64,000 bases of DNA from Acetobacteraceae bacterium (GTDB lineage Bacteria; Pseudomonadota; Alphaproteobacteria; Acetobacterales; Acetobacteraceae): NCBI GenBank assembly GCA_947455205.1, contig CANGNF010000007.1, forward strand, positions 87,504 to 151,503, given 5' to 3'. The position numbers and the translations under genes were made by a program. Each line of letters begins with the position of its first letter. Within the stretch, counting starts at the first letter, position 1. Of this stretch, positions 25,478 to 33,978 are shown in pieces. The notes beneath the pieces are model-generated. The model searched no databases, was not told where the DNA came from, and worked only from the letters and a program-made list of their open reading frames with translations.

Positions 25478-26250
25478 GCCCCGGCCACCGCGCGGGTGAA
25501 GACATCCAGGCAGCGCGCCTTGATGGCGATGAAGTCGGGTGCCGAAAGCGTCGCCGCCTCGCGCGGCCAGGCCAGGTCAACGGCGATGTCGTCCGCCACC
25601 AGGGTGGGGCGTCGGGTCAGCATCAGGATGCGGTCGGCCAGGACGATGCTCTCCTCCAGGTCGTGGCTGACCAGGATGGTGGTGGTCTTCCGTGCCTTCA
25701 GCACCTGCTGCAGCAGCGTGCGGAGCGACAGCGTGGTCTCGTAGTCCAGTGCGGAGAAGGGCTCGTCGAGGAACAGCACCTCGGGTTCCACCGCCAGCGC
25801 GCGCATGATGGAGACCAGCTGCTGCTGCCCGCCGCTGAGCGAATAGGGGTAGGCGTTGAGGTCGAAGCGCACACGGAAATCCGCCGCCAGCGCCTCCAGC
25901 CGGCGCTCGATCTCGGCGCGCTTCAGCCCCATGCGGCGCAGCGGATAGCGGATGTTCTCGGCGGCGCGGCGCCAGGGGAACAGCGCCTCGCGGTAGTTCT
26001 GGAAGACGTAGCCGATCCGCACCTCATCCACGATGCGGCCGTCGAACAGGATCTCGCCGCCATCGGCCGGCAGCAGGCCCGCGGCCATGTTGATCAGCGT
26101 GGACTTGCCGCAGCCATTCGGGCCGAAGATGGCCAGGATGTCGCCGCGCTTCACATCCAGCGAGAAGCCGTCATAGACCGGCACGCCGCCGAAGGCCTTG
26201 CGCAGGCCGCGTACGGAAAGCGCGGCCTCACGCGGGGAGATGGCGCTCAA
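25474..26250 (-). CDS. ABC transporter ATP-binding protein, nitrate/sulfonate/taurine type
   Basis: A 258-residue ATPase with Walker A GPNGCGKST, signature LSGGQQQLVSIMRALA, Walker B VLFLDEPFSALD and the switch histidine region ILVSHDLEES. It powers import together with the permease, with which it overlaps by four bases, and the binding protein, with which it also overlaps by four bases. The sequence resembles SsuB/TauB ATPases. Confidence 0.94.
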   Translation of the reverse strand: MSAISPREAALSVRGLRKAFGGVPVYDGFSLDVKRGDILAIFGPNGCGKSTLINMAAGLLPADGGEILFDGRIVDEVRIGYVFQNYREALFPWRRAAENIRYPLRRMGLKRAEIERRLEALAADFRVRFDLNAYPYSLSGGQQQLVSIMRALAVEPEVLFLDEPFSALDYETTLSLRTLLQQVLKARKTTTILVSHDLEESIVLADRILMLTRRPTLVADDIAVDLAWPREAATLSAPDFIAIKARCLDVFTRAVAGA

Positions 26251-27209
26251 GGCGCCCGCAGCAATTGCGCCGTGGTGATGCGCTCCCGCACCACGCCCTG
26301 GGCCACCGCCAAGTCGATGAACTTCTGCAGGTCGGCCAGCATCTGCGGCGTCATCTCGCTGGCCAGGGTGAAGCGTTGCAACGGCATCACGGTGGCCAGC
26401 TCGGCCGGGGTGTTCAGGTGGCTGGTCAGCACCTGGCGCGTGGTCAGGTCGCTGCGCACAGCCATCACGGCCTTGCCCCAGGCGGCGGCGTAGCGCTTGG
26501 CCACGTCGTGCCGCGTCTCCAGGAACTTGCCGGAGAAGCCGGCGCCCGAGGCAAAGGCGAAGGCGTCGCGCCGGCCCAGCATGTGCGTGGCGATGACGCC
26601 GGCCTCAAGCCGCTGCATGGCGCCGTTGCGCACGCCGATGGTGGCGACGGGCTCCAGCGTATAGGCCGCGTCGAACTGGCCGGACTGCATGGCGCCGACA
26701 TGCTGGCCCATGGGCTGCTCGACCAGGGTGTAGTCTCGGTTCTCAACCAGGCCGACGGCGGCCAGCGCGCCGCGCGCACCCGCCAGGTTGCCGGGGCCGG
26801 GGGCGGAGATGATGCGCGCGCCCTTCAGGTCCGTCAGCACCTTGGCCGGGCTGCCCGGGCGGACGACGAATTGCTCCATCTGGTATTCGGCGTTCTGGCC
26901 GTTGATGGAGAAGAACAGCACCGAATTGGCGCGGCGGCTGTTGATGTTGGCGGCTTCCAGCGTCACCAGGTTGGTGCAGGCCTCGGCGTCGCCGGTCACA
27001 AGCGACTGCACGATAAGCGGATGCGTCGCCAGCGGCGTGCCCACGGGCTCGATGCCGACTTCGGCGAAGTAGCCGCGGGTCACGGCGACCCAGTAGGGCA
27101 GGGTGGAGGCGGCGTCGAAGGTCGCGACCTTCACGGTATCCGCGGCGCGGGCGGTGCCGATGACGAAGGGCGCGGCGACAGCGCCCAGCAGCAGGGAACG
27201 ACGATGCAT
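26247..27209 (-). CDS. ABC transporter substrate-binding protein, NMT1/THI5-like
   Basis: A 320-residue exported binding protein. The signal is short and arginine-led (MHRRSLLLGAVAAPFVIGTARA), followed by DTVKVATFDAASTLPYWVAV and the NMT1-type core (YFAEVGIEPVGTPLATHPLI). Proteins of this fold bind thiamine precursors, sulfonates, nitrate or small aromatic and heterocyclic compounds. Its ATG overlaps the stop of the VOC gene (ATGA), and its stop overlaps the ATPase start, so all four genes are translationally coupled. The substrate is not evident. Confidence 0.92.
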   Translation of the reverse strand: MHRRSLLLGAVAAPFVIGTARAADTVKVATFDAASTLPYWVAVTRGYFAEVGIEPVGTPLATHPLIVQSLVTGDAEACTNLVTLEAANINSRRANSVLFFSINGQNAEYQMEQFVVRPGSPAKVLTDLKGARIISAPGPGNLAGARGALAAVGLVENRDYTLVEQPMGQHVGAMQSGQFDAAYTLEPVATIGVRNGAMQRLEAGVIATHMLGRRDAFAFASGAGFSGKFLETRHDVAKRYAAAWGKAVMAVRSDLTTRQVLTSHLNTPAELATVMPLQRFTLASEMTPQMLADLQKFIDLAVAQGVVRERITTAQLLRAP

Positions 27210-27718
27210 CAGCCAAGCCTCGGGTAGGTGGTTGCGTCGAAGAAGCTGCTGCCGGCGACGTAGCGGCGGCCGTCGCTCATGTCCGGAGAGGCTCCGGTCT
27301 CGAAGTTGCCGTCGAAGGTCAACTCAAGCTGCACGCCGGAGGGGTCGTAGACGAAGAGCTGCCAGAGCGTGGTGCCCGGCACCAGGAACTCCCGCCAGTC
27401 CAGCCCATGCGCGCGGAAGCGGGCGATGTAGGAGTGGTAGCCGCGGCAAGCCAGCGACACATGGTCGATGGCGGCGGTGCCGGACGGCGCGATGCCATCG
27501 GCCCCCAGGGCCGGGCCGCCGGCATAGATGTGCATGATGGCCGGACCACCGGGCAGCGGAATGCCGAGCCAGGCGCCGGGATAGCCGAAATCCGGCCGGA
27601 ACACGGACACCAGCCCGAGCACCTTGGTATAGAAGGTGACGGTGGCATCCAGGTCGTTGGTCTTGATCGCCACGTGGAACAGCCCGGCGACCATGGGCGC
27701 GATGCTTGTCTCGGTCAT
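27209..27718 (-). CDS. VOC-superfamily (glyoxalase/extradiol dioxygenase-like) protein
   Basis: A 169-residue protein with paired beta-alpha-beta-beta-beta modules: GLFHVAIKTNDLDATVTFYT starts the first and AIDHVSLACRGYHSYIARF the second, ending with the PSGVQLELTFD strand. The family's metal ligands (His in the first strand, His in DHVSL and Glu in QLELT) are visible. VOC proteins include lyases, epimerases and ring-cleavage dioxygenases; a catabolic isomerase or dioxygenase is likely. The ATG at 27718 opens the ABC operon, facing the MarR gene across 176 bases. The activity is not assignable from sequence alone. Confidence 0.87.
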   Translation of the reverse strand: MTETSIAPMVAGLFHVAIKTNDLDATVTFYTKVLGLVSVFRPDFGYPGAWLGIPLPGGPAIMHIYAGGPALGADGIAPSGTAAIDHVSLACRGYHSYIARFRAHGLDWREFLVPGTTLWQLFVYDPSGVQLELTFDGNFETGASPDMSDGRRYVAGSSFFDATTYPRLG

Positions 27719-27894
27719 GCATCCTGTGCAGCAACCGCCGTGCCAACGGCCAGGGCGCGGCCTGTGGCGCGGGCACGCAGCGGATGACCAAAACGCCGGC
27801 AATCGGTGCCGCCATTGCCCGCCGAAGCGCCGCTGCGTTGACGCCGCCGGCGCGGGACCGTAATCGGCGGCGGCAAGCACGTCAGGAACCGGAA

Positions 27895-28455
27895 TTGAAG
27901 GCCGCGCCGAAGACCATCCGGGCCGAGCAGGCCGCGCTGACCGTCTCCCGCCCCGCGCTGCTGAACGGCGGCAGCGACCGCGACTTTCGGCTGCTGGTGC
28001 ACAACCTGTTCGGCTTCCTGGCGCGGCACGAGGCGATCCGCGAGGGCCACGCCGCCTATATCGGCCTGGTCGGCATCGAGTACACGATCCTGATCTCGAT
28101 CGCGCATCTTTCCGCCGAGGGCGATGTCAGCATCCGCACCGTGGCGGACCACCTGCACCTCAGCGGTGCCTTCGTCACCACCGTGACCAAGCGGCTGCTG
28201 GCCAAGGGGCTGGTGGACAAGGCGATGGACCCGAGCGACCGGCGCCGGCTGTGCCTGACCGTGACGGCCGAGGGCCGCGCGCTGCTGGAGCAGCTGGCGC
28301 CGACCCAGCGCCAGGTGAACGACGTGGAGTTCGAGAGCCTGACCGCCGAGGACTTCCAGCGGCTCTCCGCCATGGTCGCGCGGCTGCTGGACGGCAGCGA
28401 GCGCGCGCTGGCCCTGCAGCGCGCGTTGGCGGCGGCTTCAGCCCAGCGGCGGTGA
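27895..28455 (+). CDS. MarR-family transcriptional regulator
   Basis: About 186 residues from a TTG at 27895 that has an AGGAA ribosome site; an ATG at 27784 in frame is the alternative but would add an Arg/Ala-rich stretch and eat into the divergent promoter. The winged helix-turn-helix is clear: ISIRTVADHLHLSGAFVTTV-type recognition region and the wing DPSDRRRLCLTVTAEGRALL. MarR proteins usually repress nearby catabolic genes and release DNA on binding an aromatic ligand. It lies between the VOC/ABC operon and the HpaB-type gene, and its 3' end overlaps the convergent HpaB gene by 18 bases. Confidence 0.88.
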   Translation: MKAAPKTIRAEQAALTVSRPALLNGGSDRDFRLLVHNLFGFLARHEAIREGHAAYIGLVGIEYTILISIAHLSAEGDVSIRTVADHLHLSGAFVTTVTKRLLAKGLVDKAMDPSDRRRLCLTVTAEGRALLEQLAPTQRQVNDVEFESLTAEDFQRLSAMVARLLDGSERALALQRALAAASAQRR

Positions 28456-29919
28456 GGTCCGCTCCAGCACCTGGTCCACCAGCCCGGTCGCGCCGGCCCA
28501 GTCCGCGGTGCGGAAGGCGTGGCCGCGGGTGACGAACTGGGCGCCGGCGTAGAACATCTCGTACTGTTGGTGCCGAGAGGCGTATTCGCTGCCCACCGCG
28601 TCCCAGGCCAGCTTGAGGAAGCGCACCCGCTCATCCGGGCTCATCGCCGCCGAGACCTGGGTGCTGCGGATGATCTTCGCCATCTCCGCATTGGCGTAGT
28701 CCTTCACCGAGGAGGGCAGCATGATCAGCGAGCCGCCGGCGAGTTCGCGGATGCTGGCGACGAAGCTGCCGTACAGCTCCTGCGTGTGCACCTGCGCGGC
28801 GTAGACCAGATGCCGGTCCGGCACGAAGTAGGGGCCGCGCATCTTCCCCGCGGCCTCGATGCCATACAGCATGGCCTGCACCACGGAGGCCTGGGAGGCC
28901 ATCTTGCCCAGCAGGTCGCGCACCGGCGGCATGTTGATGGTGCCGATGGTTTCCGTGACGCGGCGGGCGATGCCGAGCAGGAAGCGCAGCTTCACCGTCA
29001 GCCGGATCTGCGCCTGGTAGTTCTGGTAGATATGGCCGGGCGTATCGTGGAACTGGGCGCGGCAGAGGTCCGGGTTGCGATGATGGAACACCCGGTCCCA
29101 CGGCACCTTCACGTCGTCGAAGAACAGCACCGCGTCGTTCTCGTCGAAATGCGTCGCCAGCGGGTTGTCGAAGGCGCTGACCGCGTGCTGCTCGTAGCTC
29201 TTGCGGGAGAGCACCTTCAGGCCCTTGGTGTTCATCGGCAGGCCGCAGGCGAAGGCGAGGTTCTCCTCGCCGGGCTTCAGCGGCTGCAGGCTGGCGACGA
29301 AGACCTCGTTGGCCATGATGGAACTGGTGCCGAGCATCTTGGCGCCACGGATGGTCAGGCCGCCGGCGTCCTCGTCCACGATCGAGGCAACCAGGTCATC
29401 GCCCTGCTGCTGGCCCCAGTCCTTGGAGCGGTCGGCCTGCGGGTTGATGATGACGTAGGTCAGGAAGGCGTCTGCGGCGCGCATCTGGGCGTAGTAGTCG
29501 CCCAATACGGCGGCACCGCGCGCATCCTGCGCCGCGATGACGTCCAGCCCCATCACCTGGCCGCCCAGCGCGGAGGCGACATGGTCCGGCGAGCGGCCGA
29601 GGAAGCCGCCGCTGAGTTCCGCCCAGGCCACCAGGGCCTCCCGGCGCTGCACCAGCTCGGCAAAGCTGGTGGGCAGTTGCCAGGCGCGGTTGACGCGATG
29701 GCCCTGCGGGTCGGCAAAGGTCATCTTCTCCAGGTTTTCCGGCCGGGCCTGGTAGTCGTACATCGCGGCGGCAGCGGCGCAGGCGTTGCGGAAGGCCGGA
29801 TGGGTGGTGACATCGGCCACCTGCTCACCTTCCAGGAAGACCGCGCGGCCATCCCGCAGGCTGGCCAGGTGCTGGGCGCCATCCTTCACCGTGGCGCCGA
29901 TCCGGGTGGTGACGTTCAT
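28438..29919 (-). CDS. HpaB-type FADH2-dependent hydroxylase (4-hydroxyphenylacetate 3-monooxygenase family, large component)
   Basis: A 493-residue protein with the HpaB N-terminal domain and the acyl-CoA-dehydrogenase-like C-terminal domain. Visible family segments are YVIINPQADRSKDWG, LTIRGAKMLGTSSIMANEVF, FDDVKVPWDRVFHHRNPDL and GSLIMLPSSVKDYANAE. Such enzymes hydroxylate phenols, chlorophenols or N-heteroaromatic acids using FADH2 from a partner reductase. No HpaC reductase lies nearby. A palindrome that could be a MarR operator lies upstream, shared with the divergent DUF1185-enamidase operon. An AGGAA ribosome site precedes the ATG. Confidence 0.93.
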   Translation of the reverse strand: MNVTTRIGATVKDGAQHLASLRDGRAVFLEGEQVADVTTHPAFRNACAAAAAMYDYQARPENLEKMTFADPQGHRVNRAWQLPTSFAELVQRREALVAWAELSGGFLGRSPDHVASALGGQVMGLDVIAAQDARGAAVLGDYYAQMRAADAFLTYVIINPQADRSKDWGQQQGDDLVASIVDEDAGGLTIRGAKMLGTSSIMANEVFVASLQPLKPGEENLAFACGLPMNTKGLKVLSRKSYEQHAVSAFDNPLATHFDENDAVLFFDDVKVPWDRVFHHRNPDLCRAQFHDTPGHIYQNYQAQIRLTVKLRFLLGIARRVTETIGTINMPPVRDLLGKMASQASVVQAMLYGIEAAGKMRGPYFVPDRHLVYAAQVHTQELYGSFVASIRELAGGSLIMLPSSVKDYANAEMAKIIRSTQVSAAMSPDERVRFLKLAWDAVGSEYASRHQQYEMFYAGAQFVTRGHAFRTADWAGATGLVDQVLERTSPPLG

Positions 29920-29949
29920 GGCGGGGTTCCTGCGCTGGGAGCCTAGGGA

Positions 29950-29972
29950 AATAGCTTCGCAAGAAAGCTATT
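29950..29972. promoter_or_regulatory. Candidate MarR operator in the HpaB / DUF1185 divergent promoter
   Basis: The inverted repeat AATAGCTT-N7-AAGCTATT is AT-rich in a GC-rich background and lies 31 bases upstream of the HpaB-type start, in the 173-base divergent region. Its size and symmetry fit a MarR dimer site. No similar copy was found between the MarR gene and the VOC gene. Confidence 0.55.
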
Positions 29973-30092
29973 CGCTTCCCGGGCGCGGTTGCAAGGGCCA
30001 TCTGCGGCGGCAACAAGGCGCTTGCCAAATGGCTTCGGTTGCAAGGTAATGCCGCAAGGGCGCCGCATTGCCCGGCATAAGGGAGTGTGGGC

Positions 30093-30677
30093 ATGCGCCT
30101 GGTCATGCGCCGCTGGTTCACCATGGTGGACCACAAGATCACCGAAGCCGACCGCACCGATGGCGGCCCGCCGCTGCGCCGGGTCGCTGCCATTGCCGTG
30201 CTGGCAAACCCCTATGCCGGGCAGGGCTTCGTGGCCGACTTGGCGCCGGCCATCGCGGCCAGCGAGGCGCTTGGCGAGGAACTCGCGGCCATCGCCATGC
30301 AGGCCATGGGCGACTTTCCGGTGGAAAGCTACGGCAAGGGCGGCATCGTCGGGCTGGGTGGCGAGCAGGAGCATGTGAACGCGCTGCTGACCACCACCTT
30401 TGCCGAGCCGTTGCGGAAAGCGGTGGGCGGCGGCGCGGCGTGGATATCCTCCTTCACCAAGCGCGGCGCGCCGGGCAGCAGCATCGACGTGCCGATGGCG
30501 CACAAGGACGCGCTGTATGTCCGCAGCCACTATGACGGCATGTCCCTGACGCTGCCGGATGCGCCGCAGGCCGACGAGGTGGCGCTGATCGTCTGCCTGG
30601 CCAATCGCGGGCGGATCAACGCGCGGGTGGGCGGGCTGGCAGCCGGGAAGATCGAAGGCAAGGACGGGCTGCGCTGA
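30093..30677 (+). CDS. AA_synth / DUF1185 family protein (annotated 'amino acid synthesis')
   Basis: A 194-residue protein resembling the AA_synth family: LRRVAAIAVLANPYAGQGFV, VESYGKGGIVGLGGEQEHVNA, WISSFTKRGAPGSSIDVPMAHK and DEVALIVCLANRGRINARVG. The family name reflects an old, weak link to amino acid synthesis; the biochemical role is not known. A GGGAG ribosome site precedes the ATG at 30093. Its stop overlaps the start of the enamidase-like gene (TGATG), so the two are translationally coupled, and it probably works on the same cyclic-amide pathway, which is inference. Confidence 0.85.
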   Translation: MRLVMRRWFTMVDHKITEADRTDGGPPLRRVAAIAVLANPYAGQGFVADLAPAIAASEALGEELAAIAMQAMGDFPVESYGKGGIVGLGGEQEHVNALLTTTFAEPLRKAVGGGAAWISSFTKRGAPGSSIDVPMAHKDALYVRSHYDGMSLTLPDAPQADEVALIVCLANRGRINARVGGLAAGKIEGKDGLR

Positions 30678-31873
30678 TGCGCACCGCCATCGTCAACCTG
30701 GGCGGGCTCTGCACCGGGGACTACCTGAACCCGCTTATCCAGGCCGATGGCATCCTGATGGAAGCCGGGCGAATCACCGCCATCGGCACGCTGACGGCGG
30801 CGCAGACCGAGGCCTGCGACGTGGTGATCGACGCCGGCGGCACCATCGCCGCGCCGGGGCTGATCGACAGCCATGTCCACATCACCTTCGGCGACTATAC
30901 GCCGCGCCAGCGCACCGTCGGCTTCCTGGAAAGCTACCTGCATGGCGGCGTCACCTGCGCCATCACCGCCAGCGAAGTGCATGTGCCCGGCCGCCCGAAG
31001 GACCCCGCCGGGGTCAAGGCGCTGGCCCTGGCGGCGCGGGCCTGCTTCCTCAACTACCGGCCCGGCGGCATGCGGGTGCATGCCGGCAGCATCATCCTGG
31101 AACCTGGCCTGACCGAGGCCGACCTGAAGGAGATCGCCGCCGCCGGCATCTGGCTGGCCAAGGCAGGCTTCGGCGCCTTCGAGACCCCCTACGGCTACGC
31201 GCCGCTGATGCACGCGGCACGCGAAGCCGGCATGGTCACCACCATGCATACCGGCGGCTCCTCCATCCCCGGCTCGTCCGGCATCTGGGCAGAGCATGTG
31301 CTGGCCAGCAACGCGCATGTCTCCTTCCACGTGAATGGCGGGCCGGTGGCGATGCCGGATGCCGGCTTTCCGCGCCTGGTGAATGAGAGCGACGTGGCGA
31401 TGCAAATCTGCACCGCCGGCAACCTGCGCACCGCGCTGCTGACCGCGCGCCTGCTGGAGGAAGCGAAGCAGCCGGAACGCCTGCTGATCGCCACGGATAC
31501 GCCGACCGGCAGCGGGATCATGCCGCTGGGCATGCTCTACACCATCAGCCACCTGGCTTCCCTTGGTGGCATGGCGCCGGAAGCGGCCATTGCCGCCGCC
31601 ACGGGCAACAATGCGCGGGTCTACCGGCTGAACAGCGGCATCCTGGCGCCCGGCCGCGACGCCGACGTGATCCTACTGGATGCCTGCGCCGGCGGTGCCT
31701 GCGATGACGCGCTCTCGGCCTTGCGCAACGGCGACATTCCCGCCGTCGGCGCGGTGGTGACGGATGGCGTGCCGCGCTTCGTCGGCCGCAGCCGCAACAC
31801 GCCGGGCACCACGCGCAGCGTTCGCGTGGCACGCTGCGTGCTTCCCATGAGTTTCGACGCTTCCGCGCATTGA
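30677..31873 (+). CDS. Enamidase-like amidohydrolase (cyclic enamide / lactam ring-opening)
   Basis: A 398-residue metal-dependent amidohydrolase. GLIDSHVHI carries the HxH metal pair (H66, H68), later MHTGGSSIPGSS and ATDTPTGSGIMPLG supply further site residues. The stretches YTPRQRTVGFLESYLHGGVT, VPGRPKDPAGVKALAL and SRNTPGTTR look very like enamidase from Eubacterium barkeri, which opens 6-oxo-tetrahydronicotinate to 2-formylglutarate in nicotinate breakdown. That comparison is from memory, not a search. Enamidase is the best family name, but the substrate here may differ. The Liv-type ABC genes begin 10 bases downstream, so uptake and hydrolysis look like one operon. Confidence 0.85.
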   Translation: MRTAIVNLGGLCTGDYLNPLIQADGILMEAGRITAIGTLTAAQTEACDVVIDAGGTIAAPGLIDSHVHITFGDYTPRQRTVGFLESYLHGGVTCAITASEVHVPGRPKDPAGVKALALAARACFLNYRPGGMRVHAGSIILEPGLTEADLKEIAAAGIWLAKAGFGAFETPYGYAPLMHAAREAGMVTTMHTGGSSIPGSSGIWAEHVLASNAHVSFHVNGGPVAMPDAGFPRLVNESDVAMQICTAGNLRTALLTARLLEEAKQPERLLIATDTPTGSGIMPLGMLYTISHLASLGGMAPEAAIAAATGNNARVYRLNSGILAPGRDADVILLDACAGGACDDALSALRNGDIPAVGAVVTDGVPRFVGRSRNTPGTTRSVRVARCVLPMSFDASAH

Positions 31874-31883
31874 GGGCATCCCG

Positions 31884-33101
31884 ATGACGATTTCCCGCCG
31901 TTTGCTGCTGGCCACGCCGGCCCTGATGCTGGCGCGTCCCGGCGCCTCCCAGGCGCGCTTCGCCGGGCTGGAAGTGAAGCTGGGCGCCATCGTGCCCAGC
32001 AGCGGCCCCTTCGCGGAATGGGGGCGCACCAACACCGTGGCGCTGCGCATGGTGGAGGAGCAGGTCAATGCCGGCGGCGGCATCGGCGGCGCCAAGCTGA
32101 GCATCGCCATCTACGACGACGCCGCCCGCCCGGCGCAGGCCGCCAACCTGGTGCGCAAGCTGGCGGATGACGACAAGGTGCTGGCCATCGCCGGCCCACT
32201 GACCAGCAGCGCTTGCGAAGTGGCCTTTCCGGTGGCCAACCAGGCCAAGCTGGTGGCTTGCAGCCAGGCGTCGTCCAAGCCCGGCACCGCCGCGGCCAAC
32301 CGCCCTTGGGCCTTCCGCAACACCATCGATGAAGCGGTGCTGCTGAAGACCTCGCTGCCCTGGTTCAAGCGGACCTATTCGGTCGAGACCATCGCCATCA
32401 TCTACGACGCCAAGGACGCCAACTCGGTCGCGCTCGGCAGCCGGATCATGCCGGAGATGCTGAAGGAGAACGGCATCCGCCTTCTGAACGAGGGCTCGCT
32501 GGCCACCTTCAACACCGGCGATATCGACGTCTCCGCGCAGATCACCGCGCTGAAGGCGCTGAACCCCGCCGCGCTGGTCGTGGCCGCCGACTACTCGCAG
32601 GCTGTGACGGTGCTGCGGGAAATGCGGCGTCAGGGCTTCATCAAGCCGGTCATCGGTGGCACGCCGCTGATCTCCTCGGCCATCCTGCGCGCCGCGCCGG
32701 AAATCCCGGTGGTGTCCTGCGCCACCTATTACGCGGGTCAGCAGGGCGAGAAGGTGCAGCGATTCACCAACGCGCTGCAGCCGCGGCTGCGTGCCACCGC
32801 CGGCCTGCCGGCGACGATCGAGCCGAGCATGTACGACGCCCACATGGCCGAGATTGTCGGCATGTACACCGACGCCGTGCTGCGCGGTGGGCTGACGCTG
32901 AAGCCGGCCGACCTGGAGAGCGACCGCGCGAAGCTTCGCGCCCACCTGGAGAAGCTGAGCGGCTATGAGGGCCTCTCCGGCCCGATCCATTTCGCCGAGA
33001 CCGGCGACGCGGTGAAGGTGTTCTTCACCGTGGTCGGCCAGAACGGCAGCTGGACCGAGAAGGTCCGTGGCTGCAGCACCTCCGGCAGCCTGACCTGCTG
33101 A
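31884..33101 (+). CDS. Branched-chain-type ABC transporter substrate-binding protein (LivK-like)
   Basis: A 405-residue periplasmic binding protein with a twin-arginine-like signal (TISRRLLLATPALMLARPGA) and the Leu/Ile/Val-binding type I fold: VKLGAIVPSSGPFAEWGRTN, LSIAIYDDAARPAQAANLVR, VLAIAGPLTSSACEVAFPVA. Two cysteines near the end (CSTSGSLTC) might form a disulfide. HAAT-family binding proteins take amino acids, amides, urea or aromatic acids. It is the first of five contiguous transport genes placed directly after the enamidase-like gene, so its ligand is probably the pathway substrate. Confidence 0.93.
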   Translation: MTISRRLLLATPALMLARPGASQARFAGLEVKLGAIVPSSGPFAEWGRTNTVALRMVEEQVNAGGGIGGAKLSIAIYDDAARPAQAANLVRKLADDDKVLAIAGPLTSSACEVAFPVANQAKLVACSQASSKPGTAAANRPWAFRNTIDEAVLLKTSLPWFKRTYSVETIAIIYDAKDANSVALGSRIMPEMLKENGIRLLNEGSLATFNTGDIDVSAQITALKALNPAALVVAADYSQAVTVLREMRRQGFIKPVIGGTPLISSAILRAAPEIPVVSCATYYAGQQGEKVQRFTNALQPRLRATAGLPATIEPSMYDAHMAEIVGMYTDAVLRGGLTLKPADLESDRAKLRAHLEKLSGYEGLSGPIHFAETGDAVKVFFTVVGQNGSWTEKVRGCSTSGSLTC

Positions 33102-33105
33102 CCCT

Positions 33106-33978
33106 GTGCTGCTGCAACAACTGGTCAATGGGCTGACGCTCGGCGCGGTCTATACGTTGGTGGCGCTTGGCTTTTCGCTGGTCATGGGGGTGCTGGGCAT
33201 CCTCAACCTGGCGGTGGCGGAACTGTTCATGCTCGGCGGCTATGTCGGGCTGACGCTGATGCTGGATGGCCAGCCGCTGCTGGTCGGCCTCGGCGCCGCG
33301 GCGCTGTTCACCGGCCTGCTGGGCGTGGTGGTGGAGCGGGTGGCCTACCAGCCGCTCCGCAACGCGCCACCCATTGCGCCGCTGCTGTCCACGCTGGGCT
33401 TCTCCGTCATCTTCCAGACCGTGGCGACCAATGTGTGGGGCAGCGACCCGCTGCTGCTGCCGCCGGAGCTGATGGACGGGCGCTACCAGCTGGGCAGCAT
33501 CTCGGTCGGCCAGGCGCAGCTGGTGGTGATGGCGACGGCGGTGGGCATGGTGGCGGTGCTGGCGCTGGTGATGCGGCACACCCGCTTCGGCTACGGGCTG
33601 CGCGCCATTGCCGAGAACCGCGATGTGGCGCGGCTGCTGGGCGTGCCGGCGCCGCTGGTCACCTCTGGCGCCTTCGCGCTGTCGGGGGCCATGGCGGGCG
33701 TGGCCGGCGTGCTGATTGGGCTGCACTACGGCGCGCTGACGCCCTTCGTCGGTGTCGAGGTTGGGTTGAAAGCCATTGCGGTGATGGTGGTCGGCGGCAC
33801 CACCAGCATCTGGGGCGTGCTGCTGGCCGGGCCGCTGCTGGGCGTGCTGGAGGTGATGACCGTCGCCTTCGGCGGCGCCGCCTTCCGCGACATGACGGTC
33901 TATGGGCTGATGATCCTGACGCTGCTGCTGCGGCCGCAGGGCCTGCTTGGGCGCGCCGGCGGGGCGCAGCGGGTATGA
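33106..33978 (+). CDS. Branched-chain-type ABC permease (LivH-like)
   Basis: A 290-residue permease with about eight membrane segments, beginning LLQQLVNGLTLGAVYTLVAL and containing the LivH EAA-like loop RAIAENRDVARLLGVPAPLV. The only plausible start is a GTG at 33106, four bases after the binding-protein stop, giving the usual family length. It pairs with the LivM-like permease, whose start overlaps its stop by four bases. Confidence 0.93.
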   Translation: MLLQQLVNGLTLGAVYTLVALGFSLVMGVLGILNLAVAELFMLGGYVGLTLMLDGQPLLVGLGAAALFTGLLGVVVERVAYQPLRNAPPIAPLLSTLGFSVIFQTVATNVWGSDPLLLPPELMDGRYQLGSISVGQAQLVVMATAVGMVAVLALVMRHTRFGYGLRAIAENRDVARLLGVPAPLVTSGAFALSGAMAGVAGVLIGLHYGALTPFVGVEVGLKAIAVMVVGGTTSIWGVLLAGPLLGVLEVMTVAFGGAAFRDMTVYGLMILTLLLRPQGLLGRAGGAQRV

